A stretch of 64,000 nt of DNA from Solirubrobacterales bacterium (GTDB lineage: Bacteria; Actinomycetota; Thermoleophilia; Solirubrobacterales; Solirubrobacteraceae). How positions within the stretch are numbered: the stretch's first letter is position 1; each line of letters starts with the position of its first letter. The stretch covers positions 1 to 64,000 of the forward strand of contig PLFX01000025.1 in assembly GCA_003138355.1 (NCBI GenBank), written 5' to 3'. Under the pieces are notes generated by a model. The model did not search any database and had not been told where the DNA came from. It was given only the letters and a program-made list of their open reading frames with translations. The position numbers were made by a program, and so were the translations under genes. Positions 14,520-22,681 of this stretch are shown here, piece after piece.

Positions 14520-16040
14520 ATGGGCACCTTCCGGGGGCGAGCGGCCGCGGTGATCGGGCCGCTGGCGGCGTGCCTCGCGGTCGCGCTACCGGCACCCGCC
14601 CGCGCCGGCACGACGCTGACGCCGGGCGAGATCGTCGTCGCGGACGCGCGCGCGTTCGGTGGCGGCGCGCTGATCGCGGTCGATCCGACGACGGGCGCGG
14701 AGACGGTCATCTCCGACAATGACATGCCCGTGAACGCCGACAACCAGCTGTTCGCCGACCCGTTCGTGCTCACGATCGACGCCGCCGGCGACATCCTCGT
14801 CGCCAACACGTACAACATGGGCGGAAGCTGCAGCGGTGGCTGCGGCGGCGTGATCCGGGTCGACCCGGCGACCGGCGCCGAGACCGTGCTGTCGTCGAAC
14901 GCGATGGCGATCAACGCGTCGAGCCAGTACTTCAACCAGCCGACCGGCATCACAATCGCCCCGGACGGGGAGATCCTGGTCTCGGACTGGGGCGGCACCG
15001 ATGGCCTCGGCAAGGTGATCGGAGTCGACCCCACGACCGGCAAGGAGACGCTGATCTCGTCGAACGCAATGCCCGTCAACGCCTCGAGCCAGTACTTCGA
15101 CTACGCGCAGGGGATCACGACCGACGCCGCCGGCGACATCTTCGTCACCGACCCGATGGCGTTCGGCACGGGCGGCGGCATCATCGAGGTCAACCCGACC
15201 ACCGGCAAGGAAACGGAGCTGTCCGCGAACGGCATGGCGGTCAACGCGAGCAGCCAGTACTTCCACTCGCCGAGCCAGATCACCACTCTGCCCGACGGCC
15301 ACCTGCTGGTCGCCGACTGGTGTGAGACGACGGCCTGCGGCGCGGTCGTCGACGTCGACCCGACCACCGGCAAGGAGACTCTGGTATCGGCCAACTCGAT
15401 GCCCGTCAACGCCTCGAGCCAGTATTTCGACCAGCCGACCGCCGTCGCCGTCGATGCCAGCGACCGCATCATCGAGGTGCAGGAGGCCGGCCTCGGAGGC
15501 TCCTGCAGCGGCGGCTGCGGCGGCCGTGTTTACGTCGATCCCACGACCGGCGCAGAACAGGTGCTGTCGGCCAACAGTCTCGCCGTCAACGCCGACAACC
15601 AGCTCTACGTCGAGCCGTTCGACGCCGTCGTCGTTCCCGCCGCGGCGGGCCCGGCGCCGCCTAGCGGGGGCTCCAGCGCGGGCGGCGGGACGGGCGCAGG
15701 CTCCACGCCAGGCGCGACTAACGCGCTGGCGCCGGTGATTAGTGCGCTCGCGCAGTCGCATAGCCGCTGGCGGGAGCGGCGCGGCACGGTGTTCTCGTTC
15801 ACGCTCAGCCAGGCGGCGCAGGTGACGCTGACCTTCGCCCGCGTCCGCGGGGCGCGCGCGACGACGGTCGGCGCGCTGACGCTCGCCGCACGCGCGGGCG
15901 CCAACACGCTCGCCTTCCACGGACGCCTATCGCGCAGCCGGCTGCTGCGTCACGGCCGCTACGAGGTCATGGTCACGGCGGCGGGCGCCGCGCCGCGGGC
16001 GGGGCCGCTGCGCTTCACGATCCTCGCCAGACGGTCCTGA
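14520..16040 (+). CDS. Secreted six-repeat beta-propeller-like protein
   Basis: 506 aa. A signal peptide (about residues 1-29, ending APARA) is followed by six repeats of 55-60 aa. Each contains V/IDPTTGxET-L-S-N-MPVNASSQYF and a strand with GDILVAN or similar. The NHL/SMP-30-like repeats predict one six-bladed propeller. A Gly/Ser-rich linker (PSGGSSAGGGTGAG) leads to a C-terminal beta domain of about 110 residues with FSFTLSQAAQVTLTF, common in exported Thermoleophilia proteins. Two repeats carry a CSGGCGG insertion. Probably exported and surface-associated. No enzyme residues are evident; ligand unknown. Confidence 0.75.
   Translation: MGTFRGRAAAVIGPLAACLAVALPAPARAGTTLTPGEIVVADARAFGGGALIAVDPTTGAETVISDNDMPVNADNQLFADPFVLTIDAAGDILVANTYNMGGSCSGGCGGVIRVDPATGAETVLSSNAMAINASSQYFNQPTGITIAPDGEILVSDWGGTDGLGKVIGVDPTTGKETLISSNAMPVNASSQYFDYAQGITTDAAGDIFVTDPMAFGTGGGIIEVNPTTGKETELSANGMAVNASSQYFHSPSQITTLPDGHLLVADWCETTACGAVVDVDPTTGKETLVSANSMPVNASSQYFDQPTAVAVDASDRIIEVQEAGLGGSCSGGCGGRVYVDPTTGAEQVLSANSLAVNADNQLYVEPFDAVVVPAAAGPAPPSGGSSAGGGTGAGSTPGATNALAPVISALAQSHSRWRERRGTVFSFTLSQAAQVTLTFARVRGARATTVGALTLAARAGANTLAFHGRLSRSRLLRHGRYEVMVTAAGAAPRAGPLRFTILARRS
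14700..15610 (+). repeat. In-gene tandem repeats of about 165-180 bp
   Basis: Six copies with the conserved core ATGCCCGTCAACGCC at about 14725, 14904, 15070, 15235, 15400 and 15580. Periods are whole codons, so the repeats encode propeller blades. Several copies are nearly identical at the DNA level (for example CAACGCCTCGAGCCAGTA near 15080 and 15410), suggesting recent duplication or conversion. Confidence 0.75.
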
Positions 16041-16176
16041 CGTCAGTGCTTACGATGCCGCATAGGTAGCGCTCGCAGAAACGCTCGGCTGCGAGCTGCT
16101 GACCGCTGACGGTCGATTGGCAACCGCGCCCGGCGTACGCTGCACGGTGCGCGTACTCGTATGACGGAGAGCTTGC

Positions 16177-18066
16177 TCAGGTCGATGCGCGTTGAGCGCG
16201 GAGTGCTTCGAGGTGCTGCGTGATCGCTGCGCGACGATCGTCGGCGTCCGGGTCCTCTGTGAGTGCCGCCTCTAGCGCGGTAAGCGCCTCCTGGTGAGAG
16301 CCGCGGGTCGCCGCATCGGCGGCGACCAGATCAAGCAGGGCCAGGTGACGGTAGCGCACCTGCTCGCGTGCCTCTTCGGCCCAAGCGGCATAGGGATCTG
16401 AGGGCAGCAGGGGACCGGTGAATAGTGCCAGCGCCGCATAAGCGAGGCGCACGGCACGGGTGCCGCTTGTTCCCCGAACGCGGTTCCCGGCCGTCAAGAA
16501 CTCCCGCGAATCGACCCACGCCGGAACGAGGCGCAACGTTTCGCCGTCGCGCACGACCAGGTCGCCCGCAGCCGCCCGCAGCCGGGCGAGCACCTGTCGC
16601 AGGCGCTGCCGGGCGACCGCGGGCGAGGCGTCCGGGAAGAACGCCTCGAGCACCACATCGAGCGCCAGTCCATGCTCATGGAGCGCGAGCAGTCGTACGA
16701 GCTCCCCCGGCATGCCGGGCGGGAGCTGGATCCCGGAACCATCGGCCGCGACCAGCGCAGGCGTCCCGAACAGCCTCACGATCAGCTGGCGACCCGCGAG
16801 CAGGATCTCTCGCGCGACCGAGGAGCCGGCAAGCTCGGCCAGCGGTGCAAGTGCAGCAGTGATCTCCGCCTCGCCAGCCTGGGCCACCTGGACGCCTCCG
16901 CACGCGGCGGCCTGCTCCAACGCCCGTGCGGCCAGCTCCCCGGCGCCGTCACGGCCGGCGCGAAACGTCGCCCACGCCATCAGCAGCGTATGCCGCCACG
17001 TGACCCGCTTTTCGAGCCAATCGCCGCGAGCGAGCTCTTGTAGCTCCGTCAACGCCAGCCATGGATCCCCCGAACGGGCGCGAAGCACCGCGGTCGTCTG
17101 CATGACCTCCTCGTTGTCCTCGCCGCCGCGTTCGCGACCGAGCTCGAAGTAGCGCTGCGCTTGGTCGCTGACGCCGACGCGGTCGAGTAGCTCGGCCGCG
17201 TCCAGCAGGTAGGAGAGCCCAATGTGCGTCGCAAACCAGTCCATGCCGGCCGCTCCGCGTTCGACCTCCCGCAGCAGTCGCTCGGTCGCCCGGGCATCGC
17301 CGCGACCGGCCGCCAAATGTGCCCGAGACCAGGTCAGGTCCATTTGCGCCTTGGCCACGCCATCGCGCTCCGCGAGTGCACCGGCCCGGTCGATGACCGT
17401 CTCGGCCTGATCGAACTTGCCGAGCTCGATCAGCACGTCGGCGAAGCTCCCGAGCGCTCCTCCAAGTCGCATGCTCTCCGGCGGGTAGGTGGCGAGCGCC
17501 TCACGGATCAGCTTCTCCGCGCCTACCAGATCGCCGTACTGGTAGCAGGCCGAGTAGCCGCGGCGCAGCAGCGCCGATCCCTGCCAGTCGCGCTGACCGA
17601 GCGCTGCAAACCGGTCGGCGGCCTCGGCGAAGGCCTGGTGGGCCTGCCGCGTCGCCACGTCCGTGCCTACCCACGCGAGTGCCTGTCCGTTGGCGAGCAT
17701 CGCGCGCGCGTGTGCGATCTCAGAGTCACGATCGGCCGCACGCGTCACTTCATCGGCAAGCGCCAGGGCCTGTTCGATCTGTTGCGAGCGGCCGAGGTCG
17801 ATTGCGCGTTCGGCGAGCAGCTCGAGATCCCAGTCGCGGCCACGCGGCGCGGCGGGAACGCCACCGCCCGCGAGCAGGCGCTCCAGCGCGTCCAGTGTCG
17901 CCGAGCGTTCGCCATAGCGACCCCATGGCTCGAGATCCCACGCTCGCTCGAGCAAACTCGCCGGGTTCCTGGTTGCGGCGAGGTCGTCGTCCCTGAGCTC
18001 CGGTGGGGCCGACACCCCCGAATTATCGCGCAGCGAAGTGGGCTCGAGATCGCGTGTGACGTTCAT
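16177..18066 (-). CDS. TPR/BTAD regulator (SARP-like C-terminus)
   Basis: 629 aa. Residues about 60-400 are TPR-like helical pairs rich in Ala and Leu (AERAIDLGRSQQIEQALAL, SFADVLIELGKFDQAETVI). From about 430 there is an OmpR/SARP-like winged-helix region (IVRLFGTPALVAADGSGIQL, ARQRLRQVLARLRAA) and a bacterial transcriptional activator domain (LALFTGPLLPSDPYAAW, then YRHLALLDLVAADAATRGS). This order, TPR before BTAD, reverses the usual SARP layout and lacks an ATPase module. Likely a cytoplasmic regulator responding through the TPR region. It is divergent from the secreted-protein gene at 18142, a possible target. Confidence 0.7.
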   Translation of the reverse strand: MNVTRDLEPTSLRDNSGVSAPPELRDDDLAATRNPASLLERAWDLEPWGRYGERSATLDALERLLAGGGVPAAPRGRDWDLELLAERAIDLGRSQQIEQALALADEVTRAADRDSEIAHARAMLANGQALAWVGTDVATRQAHQAFAEAADRFAALGQRDWQGSALLRRGYSACYQYGDLVGAEKLIREALATYPPESMRLGGALGSFADVLIELGKFDQAETVIDRAGALAERDGVAKAQMDLTWSRAHLAAGRGDARATERLLREVERGAAGMDWFATHIGLSYLLDAAELLDRVGVSDQAQRYFELGRERGGEDNEEVMQTTAVLRARSGDPWLALTELQELARGDWLEKRVTWRHTLLMAWATFRAGRDGAGELAARALEQAAACGGVQVAQAGEAEITAALAPLAELAGSSVAREILLAGRQLIVRLFGTPALVAADGSGIQLPPGMPGELVRLLALHEHGLALDVVLEAFFPDASPAVARQRLRQVLARLRAAAGDLVVRDGETLRLVPAWVDSREFLTAGNRVRGTSGTRAVRLAYAALALFTGPLLPSDPYAAWAEEAREQVRYRHLALLDLVAADAATRGSHQEALTALEAALTEDPDADDRRAAITQHLEALRAQRAST

Positions 18067-18141
18067 CTAACGGCTGGCTCGTAGGTTGGCCACCGCAGTG
18101 ACCAGGAACGAGCCGATCGATTTGGGGGTGTCGTTTTGTCG

Positions 18142-19403
18142 ATGATTTCGCGGCTTGCCGGGAGCGCGCGCTCGCGCCGGTTTGTGAGCAGGCTTGTGAC
18201 GATAGGGGCGCTCGCGTTCGCGGCGGGTGCGGCATTCGTGTTTGCTGGGACCGCGCGTGCCGCCGTCGCCTACAACCTGACCGGTACCTGGGACACGTAC
18301 GGCACCGGAGGCGGCTACAGCGGAACGTTCACGATCACGAAGATGGATACGGCGACCGGCGAGTTCTCCGGAACCGGCGACGGCACGACGTTCGTGTTGC
18401 AGGGCAACGAGATCGGAACCGCCGTCTCCTTCACCAATCCGAGGGCAGCTATATCTCGCACGACGACGCCACGCTCGATCTCAACAACGGCAAGATCGAG
18501 ATGGTCAACGGCGTCTGGAACGACAGCAACGGCGCGGGCGGAACGTTCACCGCGAGCAAGGCCTATGCCGGCACGATCTCGGGCACGGTCACGCGCGATG
18601 GGAGCCCCCTCGCCGGTGTCACCCTCGACGCGACCGACAACAAGGGTGGCCAGGCGACGGCGACGACCGCGACCGACGGCACCTACACGCTCAACCTTTC
18701 GAAGCTCGGCACCTGGACGGTCACGCCGAGCGGGCTCGGTTTCAAGTACCAGCCGAAGGACCACATCGTCTTCGTGACCTCCGACTCGAGCGGCGTCGAC
18801 TTCCATGCTGGCGGCACCGCCTCCGTCGAGCGCGACAAGGTCATCGCGGTCCCCGGTGCCGGTATCGACCTTTGGTACAAGGGCAAGGACTGGGATCCGA
18901 CGGGCAGTGCGATCACGGTCACTTTCGGCGGGGCGGCGTTTGGCTCGCTGCCCGCGCCCGCGACGGGGGCGATCGACGGCAAGATCACGATCCCCTACTG
19001 GCCGCACCGTCACACGATCACCAACTTCAACAACGTGCCCCGCCGGGCCTGCTGGGGCGATCTCGTCGCCACGCAGGGGACCTCGAGTGCGCGGGCCGAG
19101 TTCAGCGCGAAAGCCGTCGGCATGGTTGTCTGGAGCCTCTCGCCGGTCCTCCACAACGGAGAGGTGTTCTGCGCGAGCGAGACGGATAGCGCGCTGTTCA
19201 CCGGCCCCGACACCATCACATACAACTTCGGCAGTCTCCTCGACATCTACAACGGCCCAGGCCAGAAAATCAGGGGCATAGCGTTGGTCAACATCGAGAA
19301 CGGCCACCACATCTGCTACGCCGCCGGCTCGCAGAACGTACACGTCATCCTCACGCTCTCGAACGGAGTGATCCACCACCCGGTGGCGCCCGGTCCCTGC
19401 TGA
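18142..19403 (+). pseudogene. Frameshifted secreted beta-sandwich protein
   Basis: The first frame gives a signal peptide (MISRLAGSARSRR to GTARA) and a beta-rich domain (YNLTGTWDTYGTGGGYSGTF, ending GTAVSFTNP at about 18440). The protein then continues naturally in another frame as EGSYISHDDATLDLNNGK, then MVNGVWNDSNGAGG, a carboxypeptidase-regulatory-like domain (GTISGTVTRDGSPLAGVTL) and a long C-terminal region ending HHPVAPGPC. A single lost base near 18439-18444 (AAT CCG GAG expected) explains the break. The whole product would be about 420 aa, exported. It is a recent mutation or a sequencing error, because both halves are otherwise intact. Confidence 0.7.
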
Positions 19404-19451
19404 GCAGCGACCTCGCTCGCCGATCGCCGAGCGAGGAGGTAGCGAGCGGCG

Positions 19452-19495
19452 CTCGTCCGGGCCGTCCCGATCGTGGCGGGATCGGCCCGGACGAG
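19452..19495 (+). terminator. Strong GC-rich terminator hairpin
   Basis: Arms CTCGTCCGGGCC (19452-19463) and GGCCCGGACGAG (19484-19495) match perfectly over 12 bp. The inner TCCC/GGGA extends the stem past a one-base bulge. It lies 48 nt after the stop of the secreted protein gene. It has no U-tract. Confidence 0.75.
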
Positions 19496-19918
19496 TAGCG
19501 CCGGGCGGCGGTCGGACTACGCGGGCAGCGCTGGCTGCGCCGGCTCCGACGTAGCGATCGCCCCCTCCTCTTTCCTCCGTGCTCTCCTGGGGCGCAATCG
19601 AGAGAACGATCGGTTGTCCCTAGTCGCGCGGCCGGCCGGCGCCGCAGCTACGCAGCGAGTGGGGGCTCGCAGGCGAGGCGCTTCGACCGGCACACACGCA
19701 CACATGCGGCTGACGTGCACCTGGCGGCTGGGAATTGCGGTTTGGATGCGGCTTCCTCGGCTAGATGGCGGACGAGGCGGACAGAGACCGAGCGACGGTA
19801 GTTCGCGCCTCGTCCAATGCCATCCGAACTCTCCCCGGAGGCACCGTACGTGAAAAACCGCAGGCAACCGCGATCCGCCGCGGATGGCGAACGGCGGCTC
19901 TGCTGTGAACATTTCGAC
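19496..19918. other. Intergenic stretch, no gene seen
   Basis: About 420 bases between the terminator and the preferred start of the phosphoribosyltransferase fusion. Frames on both strands are Arg/Ala-rich and lack ribosome sites. The promoter of the downstream operon must lie here. Confidence 0.4.
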
Positions 19919-21247
19919 ATGTTTGTTGATCGCAAGCAGGCAGGCAGGCTGCTGGCGCAGCTGCTTGATCGCTTTGCCGGCGAGCATCCGGTTGTGCTCG
20001 CGCTGCCGCGTGGCGGGGTGCCGGTCGGCGTCGAGATCGCTCGCGCACTCCACGCCCCGCTCGACGTGCTCGCGGTTCGCAAGATCGGCGCGCCCGGCAA
20101 TCCCGAGCTCGCAGTCGGGGCGCTCGCCGAGGAAGGCACGGCAATTGTCGACCGCGCCGTCGCCGCGCGGGTAGGGATGACGCAGGCCCAGCTTCTGCAG
20201 ACGATCCGGCGGGAGAGCCATGAGCTCCGCCGGCGGGTTGCGACCTACCGCGGCGACCGGCAGCTGATCGACCTCGAGGGCCGCGTCGTGATCGTGGCCG
20301 ACGATGGCCTCGCCACCGGACTGACGCAGCTGGCGGCGATTCGCGCCGTGCGAGCACTCGGGGCGGCGAAGGTACTCGTCGCGGTGCCCGTCGCCGCGCG
20401 CGCGTCGATTGCGCGCGTCGCACGCGAAGCGGACGAGCTGATCTGTCACACGGTGCCGCGCGAGCTGCTCGGCGTGAGCCGCTGGTATGAGGACTTCTCG
20501 CCAGTCGGCGACGGCGAGGTGCTTCGGCTGCTACGCGGGCAGCTTCCAGCGGATGACGCTCAGCTCGCGACCGACCCGCCGCAGCGAAGGGCCGTCGCCA
20601 TCAGTGCCCCCCAGGCGGTTCTTGCCGGCGAGCTGGTGCTACCGCATGAGCCACGTGGGCTCGTGATCTTCGCCCATGGCTGCCGCTCCAGCCGTCGCAG
20701 CCCTCGCAACCGTGCCGTCGCGGAAGCGCTTTGCCAAGACGGATTCGCGACGCTCCTTGTCGATCTGCTATCCGACGGGGAGACCTGGCGACGCGAGCAA
20801 GCGTTCGACATCGCGCTGCTCGCGAGCAGGCTCGAGCTCGTGACACGCTGGGCATTGGAGGAGCCGGCGACGGCTGACCTTCCGATTGGGCTGTTCGGTG
20901 CCTCGACGGGGGCCGCGGCGGCGCTGCGCACCGCGGTCGCAGTCGGCGAGCCCGTACGCGCCGTCGTCTCGCGCGGCGGCAGGCCCGACCTCGCGGCCCG
21001 CTGGCTCCCCGCCGTCACGGCGCCGACGCTGCTCATCGTTGGCGGACTCGACCGCGAGGTACTTGCCCTCAATCGCAAGACGATGCCGATGCTGCGAGCT
21101 CCACACCGCCTGAGCATCATCGAGAACGCGAGCCATCTGTTCGGCGAGCCAGGCAAGCTCGAGCAGGTTGAGGCGATCACGCGTGACTGGTTCGCAACCT
21201 GGCTGCAAAGCGAAGCGCGCTTGCCCGCGCTGGCGGGGTTCGGATAA
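19919..21247 (+). CDS. Phosphoribosyltransferase-alpha/beta-hydrolase fusion
   Basis: About 442 aa from the ATG at 19919 (MFVDRKQAGRLLAQL, the usual start of this PRT family); a start at 19817 would add 34 unconserved residues. Residues 1-215 are a PRTase with LALPRGGVPVGVEIA and the PRPP loop VIVADDGLATGLTQ. Residues about 235-442 are a dienelactone-hydrolase-like domain with the nucleophile elbow LFGASTGAAAA, acid in VGGLDREV and His in ENASHLFGEPG, so the triad is complete. Both reactions are plausible but the substrates are unknown. TAATG overlap couples it to the erythromycin-esterase homologue downstream. Confidence 0.8.
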   Translation: MFVDRKQAGRLLAQLLDRFAGEHPVVLALPRGGVPVGVEIARALHAPLDVLAVRKIGAPGNPELAVGALAEEGTAIVDRAVAARVGMTQAQLLQTIRRESHELRRRVATYRGDRQLIDLEGRVVIVADDGLATGLTQLAAIRAVRALGAAKVLVAVPVAARASIARVAREADELICHTVPRELLGVSRWYEDFSPVGDGEVLRLLRGQLPADDAQLATDPPQRRAVAISAPQAVLAGELVLPHEPRGLVIFAHGCRSSRRSPRNRAVAEALCQDGFATLLVDLLSDGETWRREQAFDIALLASRLELVTRWALEEPATADLPIGLFGASTGAAAALRTAVAVGEPVRAVVSRGGRPDLAARWLPAVTAPTLLIVGGLDREVLALNRKTMPMLRAPHRLSIIENASHLFGEPGKLEQVEAITRDWFATWLQSEARLPALAGFG

Positions 21248-22623
21248 TGGCCGCCGCCACCGCGCTTCCCGTCGGTCCAGGGTCCGATCGCCGCGCGGCC
21301 GTCGGCGCGCTGCGTGCGGCTGCCCATCCGCTTCGGGGGGACCGGCGTGACTACGACGCGCTGATCGAACGCATCGGTCAGGCCCGGATCGTTCTGCTCG
21401 GCGAGGCGAGCCACGGCACGCACGAGCTCTATCGTGAGCGCGCGCGTGTCACCCGCCGCCTGATCGCCGACCATGGCTTTACGGCGGTCGCCGTCGCCGC
21501 GTCCTGGGCTGACGCGTACAGGGTCAACCGTTACGTGCACGGCATCGGCAGTGCGGACCTCGACGCGGAAGCCGCGCTGCGCAGCTTCCGGCGCTTCCCA
21601 TCGTGGATGTGGCGCAACGCCGATATGGTCGATTTCGTCGCCTGGCTGCACGCTCACAACGTGGGCTTGCACAGCAGCGCTCGCAAGGCGGGCTTCTATG
21701 GGCTTGACATGTACGGCCTCTCGAGCTCGACCGGGGCCGTGATCGCCTTCCTCGCCGCACGCGATGCGGGCAGCGTCGAGCGCGCGCGAGCGCGTTACGA
21801 GTGCCTCCAGTCCTTCGCCGAGGACAGCGCCGGATACGCGCGTGCGGTACTGCGCGACCTGCCCGAGTCCGAACGCTCCGCCGTGATCGACGAGCTGATC
21901 CAGCGCCGGCATCTAACCGCTGTGCGGCTGCGTGCCGATGGCCTCGCCGCCGACGACGAGCGGTTCTTCAGCGAGTGGGACTCGGCGGCTGAAACGGCAG
22001 CGGACGGCTACTACCGGACGATCTTCGGCGAGCGCACGCCTTCTTGGAACCTCCGCGATCGCCACCTTGCAGACACGCTCGACCAGCTGCTCGCGCACCT
22101 GAACAGCCGCGGCGAGCGCGCCCGCGTCATCGTCTGGGCTCACAACTCGCACGTCGGCGATGCGCGGCACACCCACCTTGCCGAGCGCGGCGAGCAGAGC
22201 CTCGGCCAGCTGCTGCGCGATCGCCATGGTGACGATGTCGTCAGCGTCGGCTTCACGACTTACGTCGGCAGCGTCACCGCCGCATCGCGCTGGGACGGCC
22301 CGCCGGAGCGCAAGCATCTGCGTGGCGCACTGCCCGCAAGCCATGAGGCACTGCTCCACGAGACACAGCTGCCGGCCTTCCTGCTCTGCCCGCTTGGTGG
22401 CGGCGATGCGGGCGCGGCGCTTCGCACCAAGCGGCTCGAGCGCGCAATCGGCGTCATCTACAGCCCGGACCGCGAGCGCGCGAGCCACTACTTCGAAGCA
22501 ACCCTTGCCGAACAGTTCGACGCTCTCGTTCACGTCGACGCAACCCGCGCCGTCGAGCCACTCGAGCACTCGCCGAGCTGGAGCGCCGGCGAATCAGCCG
22601 AGCCGTACCCCAGCGCCCTGTGA
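21247..22623 (+). CDS. Erythromycin-esterase family protein
   Basis: 458 aa with the Ere-family blocks VLLGEASHGTHELYRERARV (catalytic-type Glu and His), DAYRVNRYVHG, FYGLDMYGLSS and VIVWAHNSHVGDA (second His). In Ere enzymes a Glu precedes the W-x-D-AxRVNRY block; here the sequence is VAVAASWADAYRVNRY, so that Glu is Ala. The protein may therefore be catalytically altered. Family members hydrolyse macrolide lactones or unknown esters, and many chromosomal homologues are not resistance genes. It starts in the stop codon of the PRTase fusion (TAATG), so the two are translationally coupled and probably share a pathway. Confidence 0.85.
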   Translation: MAAATALPVGPGSDRRAAVGALRAAAHPLRGDRRDYDALIERIGQARIVLLGEASHGTHELYRERARVTRRLIADHGFTAVAVAASWADAYRVNRYVHGIGSADLDAEAALRSFRRFPSWMWRNADMVDFVAWLHAHNVGLHSSARKAGFYGLDMYGLSSSTGAVIAFLAARDAGSVERARARYECLQSFAEDSAGYARAVLRDLPESERSAVIDELIQRRHLTAVRLRADGLAADDERFFSEWDSAAETAADGYYRTIFGERTPSWNLRDRHLADTLDQLLAHLNSRGERARVIVWAHNSHVGDARHTHLAERGEQSLGQLLRDRHGDDVVSVGFTTYVGSVTAASRWDGPPERKHLRGALPASHEALLHETQLPAFLLCPLGGGDAGAALRTKRLERAIGVIYSPDRERASHYFEATLAEQFDALVHVDATRAVEPLEHSPSWSAGESAEPYPSAL

Positions 22624-22643
22624 GCGCAGTCACGTCGCCGACA

Positions 22644-22669
22644 GGGCCCGACCCCGGTAGGCCGGGCCC
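22644..22669. terminator. Bidirectional terminator between convergent genes
   Basis: GGGCCCG (22644-22650) and CGGGCCC (22663-22669) form a 7-bp GC-only stem with a 12-nt loop that can pair further (CC/GG). It lies between the rightward esterase homologue and the leftward ppdK gene. Confidence 0.7.
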
Positions 22670-22681
22670 GTCGCCTCTCGC

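Noticed and set aside
14700-15610. Possible CRISPR-like array because of regularly spaced repeats
   Set aside because: Period of 165-180 bp in whole codons inside a coding sequence; repeats encode propeller blades, and there are no cas genes.
14586-15920. 444-codon minus-strand frame opposite the propeller protein
   Set aside because: Mirrors the repeat structure of the plus-strand gene and reads as repeated DRHRV-type sequence; no start site evidence.
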